Of a stretch of 64,000 nucleotides of DNA, positions 16,101-24,298 are shown piece by piece. The DNA is taken from contig NZ_FOLE01000003.1 of assembly GCF_900112255.1 (NCBI RefSeq), positions 186,001 through 250,000 of the forward strand, in the 5' to 3' direction. The notes under the pieces are model-generated. The model was not told where the DNA came from. It ran no database searches and was given only the letters and a program-made list of their open reading frames with translations. Source of the stretch: Flexibacter flexilis DSM 6793 (GTDB lineage: Bacteria > Bacteroidota > Bacteroidia > Cytophagales > Flexibacteraceae). The position numbers and the translations under genes are program-made. Every line of letters begins with the position of its first letter. The stretch's first letter is position 1.

Positions 16101-16580
16101 ATGAAATATCGTATCCTAAGTAACGAGGAGTTACGGCATTTGGAGAAAGAATTTGTCCATTTTTTGGCTGTAAGTGGCATAGATCCGCCACTGTGGATAA
16201 ATATTAAAGAAAATGATACGCCTCGAATGTTGGTGCTAATAGAGCAGTTCAGCGAGATGGTTTTGGAGGGGGCTTTGCAGCGCGTGCAGCATATCGAACT
16301 GCGTCGTCCAAAGTCTGTACAAGTGATTCAGTGCCTGCCCGACAAGATGGTTTTGGCAGGTTTGAGCATTGCGCCAGATTCTGTAATAAATCTCACAGAA
16401 ACATCTGATTTACAGGATTTAATAGCAGAAAAGACGACTACTAAAGCTAATTATTTTATGTCCGAAAAGCCTTATACACAAAGTCGGGAAGAAGATATTT
16501 TCTTGATGCTAGAAACGGGCTTTTTGATTACCGATGCCAAACTTTTTGAGGCTTTCCAACGAATTAACCAAATAAAATAA
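16101..16580 (+). CDS. Conserved hypothetical protein (possibly DUF6495)
   Basis: This 159-residue soluble protein has no signal peptide or membrane segment. It begins MKYRILSNEELRHLEKEFVHFL and has a central ELRRPKSVQVIQCLPDKMVLAGLSI. From memory it resembles a small Bacteroidota family annotated DUF6495; this needs a profile search to confirm. It lies 23 nt after the GNAT-like gene in the same direction. Function is not known. Confidence 0.55.
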   Translation: MKYRILSNEELRHLEKEFVHFLAVSGIDPPLWINIKENDTPRMLVLIEQFSEMVLEGALQRVQHIELRRPKSVQVIQCLPDKMVLAGLSIAPDSVINLTETSDLQDLIAEKTTTKANYFMSEKPYTQSREEDIFLMLETGFLITDAKLFEAFQRINQIK

Positions 16581-16733
16581 CAGATTTACGCACACGGTTG
16601 CATAAAATTTGGCAAAATGTTATGTGAGTAATGTTTTAGGCTTTAAAAAATAAAGTCAGAAAAATTAACTTGCCTTTTCATTGTTGTTCGCTAATTTTAT
16701 CCCCTATTTACTCAATAAATCCAACAATAACCA

Positions 16734-17660
16734 ATGAAACCAATAATGAACACAGAACAATACTTAGGCATTGATATAGGAGGAAATCATGTTAAAATGG
16801 GATTTGTGGACAGAGCTGGAGTAATCCACGATTTCCAAAGCTATCCGACCGCAGAATGGCGTGCCACAGGCGATTTTGTTGGCCGTCTGATAGATACCAT
16901 ACAATTCAGACTTATTTCCCACAAAGAAACTACCCGTGTGGGAATCGGGCTGCCAGGCATGCTTTCCAAAGACCGTTCTACGCCACTGATTATTCCCGCC
17001 ATCCCCGAACTTGACAATGTACCATTACTCCAACGCCTCACAGAAGCACTACCACAATGTGAATTTATTTTGGAGAATGATGCCAATGCTGCCGCTTTAG
17101 GCGAATTGCTTTTTGCGCATAATGGCACTTTGCCAGATACGTTTGCTTTTGTTACGATGGGCACGGGTATCGGTAGCGCAGCGGTTATCGAACGCAAAAT
17201 CTTTACGGGTGGTGACGGCAACGGCCTTGAACTGGGGCATATTCCTTCGCGTGGCTCTTGGCTGGAACACAACGTAGGCAAACAAGGCATTATTCGCCTT
17301 GCCACCGAAAAGCTGCCGAGCTATCCGAAAGAAACGCTTATCCCGCGCGACCAACCTGTTTCGGCGACAAAACTGGTGGTTTCTGCCGAAAATAAAGATG
17401 AGTTTTCGCAGCAAGTTTTCTTTGAAGTGGGAGAAATTTTGGGCGAAGGATTGGTTTCGCTTATTCGCATCATGGACATTACAGACATCGTAATTGGCGG
17501 TGGTTTGTCGGCAAGTTTTGAGTTTGTAAAGCCAGGTATTGAAAAAGTGATTCATGAATACTTACCTCCATATTACACCAACAAACTTTCTTTGACGCGT
17601 GCCACACTCGGAAACGATGCAGGTTTGCTGGGAGCGGCATCGCTTTGTTTTGAAAAATAG
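16734..17660 (+). CDS. ROK-family sugar kinase lacking the zinc cysteines
   Basis: This 308-residue protein has the ROK/actin-like ATPase fold. It shows the phosphate-1 loop LGIDIGGNHVKMGF, ENDANAAALGE with the catalytic Asp, the phosphate-2 loop TMGTGIGSAAVI and an adenosine-site GGGLSASFEFV. The sugar-binding E-x-G-H is present (LELGHIPSRGSWLEH). The usual zinc-binding cysteine cluster after that His is absent, as in polyphosphate-glucokinase-like and other atypical members. It likely phosphorylates glucose or a related hexose. M5 (16746) is an alternative start. A perfect palindromic terminator follows. Confidence 0.8.
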   Translation: MKPIMNTEQYLGIDIGGNHVKMGFVDRAGVIHDFQSYPTAEWRATGDFVGRLIDTIQFRLISHKETTRVGIGLPGMLSKDRSTPLIIPAIPELDNVPLLQRLTEALPQCEFILENDANAAALGELLFAHNGTLPDTFAFVTMGTGIGSAAVIERKIFTGGDGNGLELGHIPSRGSWLEHNVGKQGIIRLATEKLPSYPKETLIPRDQPVSATKLVVSAENKDEFSQQVFFEVGEILGEGLVSLIRIMDITDIVIGGGLSASFEFVKPGIEKVIHEYLPPYYTNKLSLTRATLGNDAGLLGAASLCFEK

Positions 17661-17689
17661 CACAAAAAATATATTTATAACTATCTCAT

Positions 17690-17728
17690 ATACAGGCACA
17701 AAGAATTCTTTGTGCCTGTATTGTTTTT
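17690..17728 (+). terminator. Intrinsic terminator after the ROK kinase
   Basis: A 32-nt perfect palindrome (17690-17721, 16-bp arms, centre GAATTC) is followed by a T-rich stretch (TTGTTTTTAT). It closes the ROK gene transcript. Confidence 0.8.
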
Positions 17729-17812
17729 ATACGACTTTGTAATATCTTATTTGGCGAATAAACGCATAAAGACAATTTTTATTTTGATTTTTTTGAAATA
17801 ACACAAATATCG

Positions 17813-17846
17813 TATTGCTTATTTCGTTTTTTCTTTTTTATCTTTG
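17813..17846 (+). promoter_or_regulatory. Predicted promoter of an orphan transcription unit
   Basis: TATTG at 17813-17817 is followed after 21 nt by TATCTTTG at 17839-17846, an exact match to TAnnTTTG. No protein gene starts within the following 400 nt on this strand, but a terminator lies at 17954-17987. Confidence 0.55.
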
Positions 17847-17851
17847 TACAA

Positions 17852-17987
17852 CATCCTATTAAGATAGTTGGTAAAAGTATATTTTTCATGAAGGTAAACT
17901 TAATAATAGGTTTAAATAAGTGCTTATGAGTTAGGTTTAGTAAAACAGTAAGTAAAACGCCAGATATTTATCTGGCGTTTTCTTTTT
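17852..17987 (+). ncRNA. Candidate small RNA or leader transcript
   Basis: The interval is bounded by a predicted promoter (-7 at 17839-17846) and an intrinsic terminator (stem 17954-17964 / 17971-17981, then TCTTTTTT). The RNA would be about 135 nt. The only ATG-initiated reading frame I found is 13 codons (17888-17929, MKVNLIIGLNKCL). It could be a trans-acting small RNA or a terminated leader. I do not recognise a known family. Confidence 0.45.
17954..17987 (+). terminator. Intrinsic terminator of the orphan unit
   Basis: AAAACGCCAGA (17954-17964) pairs with TCTGGCGTTTT (17971-17981) across a 6-nt loop, followed by TCTTTTTT. The G/C-rich stem and T-run are textbook, and the loop is near the typical size. 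Confidence 0.85.
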
Positions 17988-18124
17988 TATGTAGTCTTCT
18001 CAAACGTGTGCGTTGTCGTTTTTTCTAACGTTTTATTTCTTTTATTGGGAAAAACATACAAAATGATTATTGTAGTTGTTTGTTTTTTAAAAAACAAAAC
18101 AAAATTTTGAATAAAATGTAAATT

Positions 18125-18160
18125 TTTGGTTTAAATGACGTTTATTTTGTTTAAACCAAA
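18125..18160. repeat. Inverted repeat upstream of the surface-protein gene
   Basis: TTTGGTTTAAA (18125-18135) and TTTAAACCAAA (18150-18160) are perfect 11-bp arms around a 14-nt spacer. The site lies about 105 nt before the start of the T9SS substrate. It could be an operator or a leader hairpin. Confidence 0.45.
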
Positions 18161-18264
18161 TAAGATATTGAATATTCCCTGTTTTTTATTTACTTCGCAC
18201 CTGCAAATTCCCTCTATTCCAATACCTATAAAAAACACATATCTGTTAAATTTTTATACCCACT

Positions 18265-21200
18265 ATGACAAACATATTTACTCAAATACAGCCTCGTCGT
18301 GGGGTTGCAGGCTATTGCTTGCCTCTGTTCTGCGGCTTTGGGGCTTTTTTTATTAGCCTTCTACTTTTATCAAATACTGCTTTTGCCCAATTCAATGGAC
18401 TTTCGGGCATTGGTTATGGTGCTATTTATACCACTTACGGCCAACAAACCGCTGGACTGGGTAACCTTTATGCCTATCCGTTGGGTACGTCGAGCGTAAC
18501 GTTTACCCAAGATTTTTGGGTGAGCGGTTTTAATACCAGCGTCAATTTGAGTAACCCAATTCTTTTTTGGGCAACCAATAGCAGTAGCGTTCCGACAATT
18601 GACGGCGCGGGCTGGACGCAAATCGCAGGAACGATTACTTCGGGCAGTCAAGGCGGTTCGGACAATGACCGCGTAACTTTTACAATTCCCGTTGGTAGCG
18701 GCGCAGGACAAGTTCCTGCTGGTACAGACATTATGTTTTACGTTCGCGCCGAATTTGGTGGGCAGACGCGTTACAGCCACGTAAATACATCAGGTTTCCC
18801 GACTGCCGCACCAAGCGTGCAGGCCGATATGTACAAAATGCGTTTTAGTGCCGATGCTATTTTTATTGATGGTAATACTTCGGACTGGAACATGAACTCC
18901 CAAATTTGCGATAGATCCTCGGCAGCCACAGGCCGTACACTCAATGTTACTTGGGACGATAACTATGTGTATGTACTCGTAAACGGCGGCTTTACGGCCA
19001 GTAACAACGACCGCGTTTTGTTGGGTTTTGATGTAAATCCAAGCAGTGGCGGCAATGCCAACGGCACAAAAGCAGCTTTTAATGGGGCTTATTTTCCTGA
19101 AAACTATCGCCCAGACATCATTTATCGCGCCAGAGGAACAGGCAGCAATACGTGGGCAAACGACAAAGGCATAAGCAATGGTTCAAACGGCTGGACGTAC
19201 ACGGGCAGCATTGCCAACGGCACAGAGATAAGCACGGCTTCGGGTAGCAACACTTCCAATCTGGAATTTAGAATTAGCCGCTCGGCTATTGGTTCGTTTA
19301 CGAGTTTGGGCTTGTTCGTGTGGCTTGGTACTAGCAGCGATGATATGTACGATGCTTTTCCATTCGGCAATCCGAATGCATATAGTTCCAACGATTTATT
19401 TTTACCAATTCAAATTGGTTTTTCGAGCCTAACCACTAGCGTCGCACCGAATACGGTTTCTTATTTTGATGGACAATACGAGCAAAGCGGCGGATTTGGA
19501 ATGTTTGGAATTGCGACCTACCGCAACCTTACGATAAATGCTTCTGGCAACACGATTTACAGCCCTTCGGCTGCTTTGACGCTTAACGGAAATTTGGCGG
19601 TAAGTGCTGGTACTTTTGAGTTTACGGGAAGCAGCAGCCACACCGTGAAAGGCAATGTAAATATTGCTTCGGGTACAACGCTCACACTTTCGAGCACTTC
19701 GGGCGGCGATTTGAACGTAGGCGGCAACTGGACACGGGGCGGCACTTTGAACACCAATACGCGCAGCGTAACATTTAATGGCACGGCAGCGCAAATTATT
19801 TACAATAACACTACTTTTCAAGCACTCAATATCAACAACCCAATATACGTCCAAATCAATGACGATATGCAGGCTACTACTTGCGATCTGTTGAGCGGTA
19901 GCACGTTTAAATTGAATAGCAAAACCCTTACCATTCTTAACAGTGGATTGAGGCAGTTAACCATCAATTCGGGTGCAACTTTTGAGGCTGGCACTGGCCG
20001 CATTAACTTCGACGGACAAGGTACTTTCACTAATTATGGCACTTTCGACAGAGGCACAAGCACGGTAGAATTTAAAGGAGGCGAAACGACATTGGCGGGA
20101 AATGTGGCTTTAAATTTCCATAACATTATCATTACAGGTCGTTGCGACTTTTCGGGAACGGGTGCACGTGGTCGTTTGAGCGGTACAATGGAAATCGGAG
20201 CAGCGGGTTTTGTACCAAATGCGCCTGTATATGAAACAGGCTCTACTTTAAGTTACAATTGTGGTTGCAGCTATGACCGCCGAACCGAATGGGACAACAA
20301 TTCTGTTTATAACGTAACGGTAAGCAATGGTACAACATTGAATTTGGGGAGTCAAGACCCGACTTCGGCACGTACCATGCTCGGCAACCTAAACGTAACC
20401 AATGGAACACTGACCCTGAACGCTCAATCGGCGGTTTTCACCGTAGGCGGAGATGTAACAGTAGCCAGCGGTCAATCGTTAGTTTTGTCGAGTGCGAGCG
20501 GTGGCGATTTGGTGATTAAAGGCAATTTGATTGCCAATTCTACGGGTTTTAATACGAATCGCCGTGCGGTACGTTTTAGCGGTACGGGCAGCCAAAGCAT
20601 TTCGGGTACGCAAGAGCCTATTTTTTCGTATGTAGAAATGCTCAAACCTTCGGGAACACTTACGTTGCAACGCAGCATAACATTAAACCACCCAGACAAT
20701 AGTGTGTCCGTAATGACGCTGAACGGCGCGGGTACTTTTGATCTCAATGGTCAAACCGTGCAGCGCGATGCCAGCGACGCAGGAACTTTGCTTCGTTTGG
20801 TGAATGGCACTTTACGCACTAGCGGCTCGGTGATTAATACGGCTATGGGCGTAGGCTTTACGCGCTACAATGCGACAGCCACTGTCAGCGATGAGACCGA
20901 CACCAGAACCGTAGGCGGCAAAGTAGATTACAGTGGCACAGCTACCGAAAATGTAGAAACATTGACTTACAATAAATTAAGCCTTGCGGGAAGCAATAGT
21001 AAATCTATTAGTGGCAGTATTACCGTGAATGATAGCCTTTGGTTAGAAAGCGGCGCAACCGCCGACTTTGGCGCGACTACCAGCGTACTAGACGGTAAAG
21101 GTTATATTAAAATTAATGGAGTGGCTACGGGTTCTTCTTCAAGTAAAATTCGCTTGCTGGGTAGTGTGGCTCAGACATTGGTAGCCACTGGTACGGTACG

Positions 21201-22335
21201 AAATTTGGAAGTGATCAATGCCAATGGAATTACACTTTCGGGCAAACTGACTGTAAACAATGCCCTGACCATTTCGTCGGGTGATCTAACCACAGGCTCA
21301 ACCGACACGTTGGTATTGGCTTCGGCGGCAACTATTTCCGAAAACATAGACTTTACTACTACCACAGGGGCTGATAGTTATTTGATTGGTAATTTAAAAA
21401 CTGTAAGAAGCGTAGGCACTGCTGCCGAAACTTTTGGCGGCATGGGTTTTAGCCTTACGGCTGGCGCGGATTTGGGTACGGTGACGGCTATTCGCGTTTC
21501 GGGTGCAAACGGCATGATAACCAGCAACGGAAATACGAGCATCAATCGCCACTGGGTGGTTACGCCAACTATTCAGCCAGCGACTGCCGACCGCAATGTT
21601 ACGTTTACGTGGCCTTCCGACGACGATAATGCCAAATCGCTTACTGCTTTCCAGATGTGGAAAAGTCCAGACGGTGTACAGCCTTACGAGAAATTTGGTT
21701 CGGAGCATAATGTAACAACGCATCCTCGTTCAGTAACTGTAAATAACATTGCTTCTTTCTCCACATTTACGGGCACTGATTCCAACGACCCTTTGCCAGT
21801 AGAATTACTTTCGTTTGAAGGCCGTAACGTGAACGGCGATGCGTATTTGTATTGGACTACATTGTCGGAGCGCAATAATAAAGGCTTTTTTATCGAAAAA
21901 TCGTCGGATAGCATGCATTTTTACGAAATTGGTTTTGTGGCAGGAAAAGGCACTTCTTCGGACGTGAATTTTTATTCATTTACGGACAAACAATTTACGG
22001 CGGATAGCTACTATCGCCTCAAACAAATGGACATGGATGGCAATTTTGAATACAGCAACAAAGTATTTGTACAAACCAATAAGTCAAGTATTGAAGTGGG
22101 TGTTTTCCCGAATCCATTTTCCCAAAATCTTCAATTTGCCCTAAATCAAAACGTGGCACGTGTGACGCTAAGCGTTTATAGCCTTGAAGGTAAACTGATC
22201 GGAACGTTTGATGGCTCTGTTGCCGAAGGTAATCAGTATCTTAATACAGAAACTGCTGCTTTAAGCAAAGGTTTGTATTTGGTTCGTTTTGAGGCCGAAG
22301 GACTAAACAAAACGGTGAAGATTGCCAAACAATAA
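18265..22335 (+). CDS. Large T9SS-secreted surface protein with repeat region
   Basis: This 1356-residue exported protein has a long signal peptide (hydrophobic stretch about 20-42, ending NTAFAQ). Residues about 190-380 resemble a CBM9/DOMON-like domain (FIDGNTSDWN, NVTWDDNYVYVLV). Residues about 400-1050 are built of repeated short beta-strand units (GNLNV, GTLTL, SGGDL and VRFSGTGSQ types), suggesting a beta-helix or adhesin-like stalk. The C-terminus from about 1275 (VGVFPNPFSQNLQF ... GLYLVRFEAEG) is a T9SS type A sorting domain, so it should be exported by the type IX system and attached to the surface. Catalytic residues are not evident. It is probably monocistronic, with a terminator right after. 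Confidence 0.8.
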   Translation: MTNIFTQIQPRRGVAGYCLPLFCGFGAFFISLLLLSNTAFAQFNGLSGIGYGAIYTTYGQQTAGLGNLYAYPLGTSSVTFTQDFWVSGFNTSVNLSNPILFWATNSSSVPTIDGAGWTQIAGTITSGSQGGSDNDRVTFTIPVGSGAGQVPAGTDIMFYVRAEFGGQTRYSHVNTSGFPTAAPSVQADMYKMRFSADAIFIDGNTSDWNMNSQICDRSSAATGRTLNVTWDDNYVYVLVNGGFTASNNDRVLLGFDVNPSSGGNANGTKAAFNGAYFPENYRPDIIYRARGTGSNTWANDKGISNGSNGWTYTGSIANGTEISTASGSNTSNLEFRISRSAIGSFTSLGLFVWLGTSSDDMYDAFPFGNPNAYSSNDLFLPIQIGFSSLTTSVAPNTVSYFDGQYEQSGGFGMFGIATYRNLTINASGNTIYSPSAALTLNGNLAVSAGTFEFTGSSSHTVKGNVNIASGTTLTLSSTSGGDLNVGGNWTRGGTLNTNTRSVTFNGTAAQIIYNNTTFQALNINNPIYVQINDDMQATTCDLLSGSTFKLNSKTLTILNSGLRQLTINSGATFEAGTGRINFDGQGTFTNYGTFDRGTSTVEFKGGETTLAGNVALNFHNIIITGRCDFSGTGARGRLSGTMEIGAAGFVPNAPVYETGSTLSYNCGCSYDRRTEWDNNSVYNVTVSNGTTLNLGSQDPTSARTMLGNLNVTNGTLTLNAQSAVFTVGGDVTVASGQSLVLSSASGGDLVIKGNLIANSTGFNTNRRAVRFSGTGSQSISGTQEPIFSYVEMLKPSGTLTLQRSITLNHPDNSVSVMTLNGAGTFDLNGQTVQRDASDAGTLLRLVNGTLRTSGSVINTAMGVGFTRYNATATVSDETDTRTVGGKVDYSGTATENVETLTYNKLSLAGSNSKSISGSITVNDSLWLESGATADFGATTSVLDGKGYIKINGVATGSSSSKIRLLGSVAQTLVATGTVRNLEVINANGITLSGKLTVNNALTISSGDLTTGSTDTLVLASAATISENIDFTTTTGADSYLIGNLKTVRSVGTAAETFGGMGFSLTAGADLGTVTAIRVSGANGMITSNGNTSINRHWVVTPTIQPATADRNVTFTWPSDDDNAKSLTAFQMWKSPDGVQPYEKFGSEHNVTTHPRSVTVNNIASFSTFTGTDSNDPLPVELLSFEGRNVNGDAYLYWTTLSERNNKGFFIEKSSDSMHFYEIGFVAGKGTSSDVNFYSFTDKQFTADSYYRLKQMDMDGNFEYSNKVFVQTNKSSIEVGVFPNPFSQNLQFALNQNVARVTLSVYSLEGKLIGTFDGSVAEGNQYLNTETAALSKGLYLVRFEAEGLNKTVKIAKQ

Positions 22336-22363
22336 TTAATTGAACCATTTGGTACAAACATTT

Positions 22364-22399
22364 AACCTATAAGGCCTCAACAACCTTATAGGTTTTTTT
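22364..22399 (+). terminator. Intrinsic terminator after the surface-protein gene
   Basis: AACCTATAAGG (22364-22374) pairs with CCTTATAGGTT (22384-22394), loop 9 nt, followed by five more Ts. Confidence 0.85.
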
Positions 22400-22419
22400 A
22401 TTGGTTAGCCGAATTGTAT

Positions 22420-22427
22420 TACTTTTG
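22420..22427 (+). promoter_or_regulatory. Predicted -7 box for the DUF423 gene
   Basis: TACTTTTG matches TAnnTTTG exactly and lies 18 nt before the chosen start at 22446. I see no good -33 TTTG at the usual distance. Confidence 0.4.
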
Positions 22428-22445
22428 CCACAAAATACCAAACTC

Positions 22446-22835
22446 ATGAGTTTACAAAGAAAAATTGTAGTGATCGCCGCCGTCTTGGGCGGGCTTTCGG
22501 TGGCCATTGGCGCATTTGGGGCGCACGCACTCAAAGAAACGCTTTTGCTCAACCAACGCACAGACACTTTTGAGACGGCTGTACGTTATCAATTTTATCA
22601 CGCACTGGCCTTGCTCATACTCGGCAATTCGGTGCTTTCGATACCCGCCAAGCGTTTGCAAATTATCGCCGCCTTGTTTGTGGTAGGCATTGTTATCTTT
22701 TCGGGTTCGTTGTATGTGCTATGCCTGACGGGAATCCGTTGGCTGGGTGCTATTACGCCGCTGGGCGGCACGGCTTTTATTATTGGCTGGATAATTTGGG
22801 CAGTTTCGGCAGCTCAAAAGTCTGAACAACAATAG
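22446..22835 (+). CDS. DUF423-family small membrane protein
   Basis: This 129-residue inner-membrane protein has four hydrophobic helices. The signature GGLSVAIGAFGAHALK near the N-terminus and YQFYHALALLILG in the middle are typical of DUF423 (YgdD/YwdK-like). The C-terminus has GAITPLGGTAFIIGW. The start at 22446 is preferred over an upstream ATG at 22401, because the promoter-like -7 box and family alignments begin near MSLQRK. The biochemical function of the family is not established. Confidence 0.85.
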   Translation: MSLQRKIVVIAAVLGGLSVAIGAFGAHALKETLLLNQRTDTFETAVRYQFYHALALLILGNSVLSIPAKRLQIIAALFVVGIVIFSGSLYVLCLTGIRWLGAITPLGGTAFIIGWIIWAVSAAQKSEQQ

Positions 22836-22879
22836 TTTACTTCTTCATGAATTTAATTTTATTTAATAATTTAATCTAA

Positions 22880-24202
22880 ATGTTCAAATCAAAAATGTTG
22901 CCTTTGGCGGGTTTGCTCGCCTTGGCTGCTTGTAATAGCAACTCCTTCAAAACTTCCCCAGACGGATTGGAGTATAAATTTTTTACCGAAAATAAAAGCG
23001 ACCGTAAGCCTGCCGCTGGCGATATGCTTACACTGCATTTTATTGTAAAAAATGACAAAGATTCGGTACTCGACGACTCGCACAAACTCTCGAAGTTGGA
23101 TTCGTTGATGAAACGTCCCGTGCAACCACGCACCGTAGAACTCCAAAAACCATCGTTCAAAGGCGGTTTGGAGTCTGGCCTCATGATGATGAGCGAAGGC
23201 GACAGCGCAGAATTTAAACTACCTGTAGATTCACTTTACAAAGGTGGCCCAGTTCCGCCGATGTTGAAGGCTGGTACTAAAATGGCTTTCGTAGTGAAAT
23301 TGCTCAAAATCGTGAAATCAACGGAATTGAAGCAAAAAGAAGAAAAAACAATTGATTCGACACTGAACGCCAACAAAGTAGCTTCGCAACGTACTGCTTC
23401 AGGTTTGCGTTATGTGATTACTTCGCAAGGAACTGGCCAAAAGCCAAACAATGGTGATGTTGTATCGGTACATCATAAAGTTACATTGCTCAACGATACG
23501 GTCACTGTGGTTAATTCATTTGGCAAACGCTCAATGCAATTCCCGTTGGGCAATGCAGCTCAAATGGGTTTACCGCCGTTCTATGACGAAGCCATTGCCT
23601 TGTTGCCGTATGGCGGACGTGGTGTGTTTTACGTGCCTTCGTCGTTGGCATTTGGTGGTAAGGGTATTCAAGGACTTATTCCGCCAAACTCGATGCTAAC
23701 TGCCGAAATTGGCGTACTTACTGCCGAAGAAGGCAAAGCCGAAGCCGAAAAAGTGGCCAAAGAAGAAGCTGAAATGCAGAAAAATCAGCAAGAGGCGATG
23801 GGCAAACAAAAGAAAATTGATGATCAAGTAATTAAAGATTACATCAAGAAAGAAAAACTTTCGGGTGTAGAAAAAACAGCCTCAGGCATTTACTATTTGG
23901 TTACTAAAAAAGGCAATGGCGCAAAACCAACCGCAGGCCAAAAAGTATCTGTACAATACAGAGGTACTTTGCTTGACGGTAAAGAATTTGACGCATCTAA
24001 AGGCAAAGCATTTGAATTTACCATTGGTCAAAGAGAAGTAATCGCAGGCTGGGACGAAGCCATCGCATTGCTCAACGAAGGTTCTAAAGCTACATTGCTA
24101 ATTCCTTCAGGCTTGGCGTATGGACCAGGCGGCGCAGGCAATGACATTGCTCCTAACTCTGTACTACGTTTTGATGTAGAATTGGTGAAAGTGAGCAAAT
24201 AA
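22880..24202 (+). CDS. Lipoprotein with three FKBP-type prolyl isomerase domains
   Basis: This 440-residue exported lipoprotein has lipobox LAAC with the acylated Cys at residue 18. Three FKBP-like units follow: about 25-155 (poorly conserved, containing KGGLESGLMMMSEGD), about 165-290 (FYDEAIALLPYGGRGVFYVPSSLAFG), and after a charged linker rich in Glu, Lys and Ala, about 325-440 (VQYRGTLLDGKEFDAS, AGWDEAIALLNEGSKATLLIPSGLAYG). Only the third keeps the full set of aromatic active-site residues, so the first two are probably binding modules. It likely acts as a periplasmic or outer-membrane-anchored folding factor. A bidirectional terminator follows. Confidence 0.88.
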   Translation: MFKSKMLPLAGLLALAACNSNSFKTSPDGLEYKFFTENKSDRKPAAGDMLTLHFIVKNDKDSVLDDSHKLSKLDSLMKRPVQPRTVELQKPSFKGGLESGLMMMSEGDSAEFKLPVDSLYKGGPVPPMLKAGTKMAFVVKLLKIVKSTELKQKEEKTIDSTLNANKVASQRTASGLRYVITSQGTGQKPNNGDVVSVHHKVTLLNDTVTVVNSFGKRSMQFPLGNAAQMGLPPFYDEAIALLPYGGRGVFYVPSSLAFGGKGIQGLIPPNSMLTAEIGVLTAEEGKAEAEKVAKEEAEMQKNQQEAMGKQKKIDDQVIKDYIKKEKLSGVEKTASGIYYLVTKKGNGAKPTAGQKVSVQYRGTLLDGKEFDASKGKAFEFTIGQREVIAGWDEAIALLNEGSKATLLIPSGLAYGPGGAGNDIAPNSVLRFDVELVKVSK

Positions 24203-24224
24203 AAAATAGCAAACTGCAAAACAA

Positions 24225-24263
24225 AAAAAAGGTAAGTGCAACAAGTCGGCACTTACCTTTTTT
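24225..24263. terminator. Bidirectional terminator between convergent genes
   Basis: GGTAAGTGC (24231-24239) pairs with GCACTTACC (24249-24257). The stem is flanked by an A-run on the left and a T-run on the right, which extend the pairing, so it can end both the FKBP gene and the TonB-receptor gene. Confidence 0.85.
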
Positions 24264-24298
24264 ATTTCACTAAAAAAATCAAATGTAATAACGTACTG

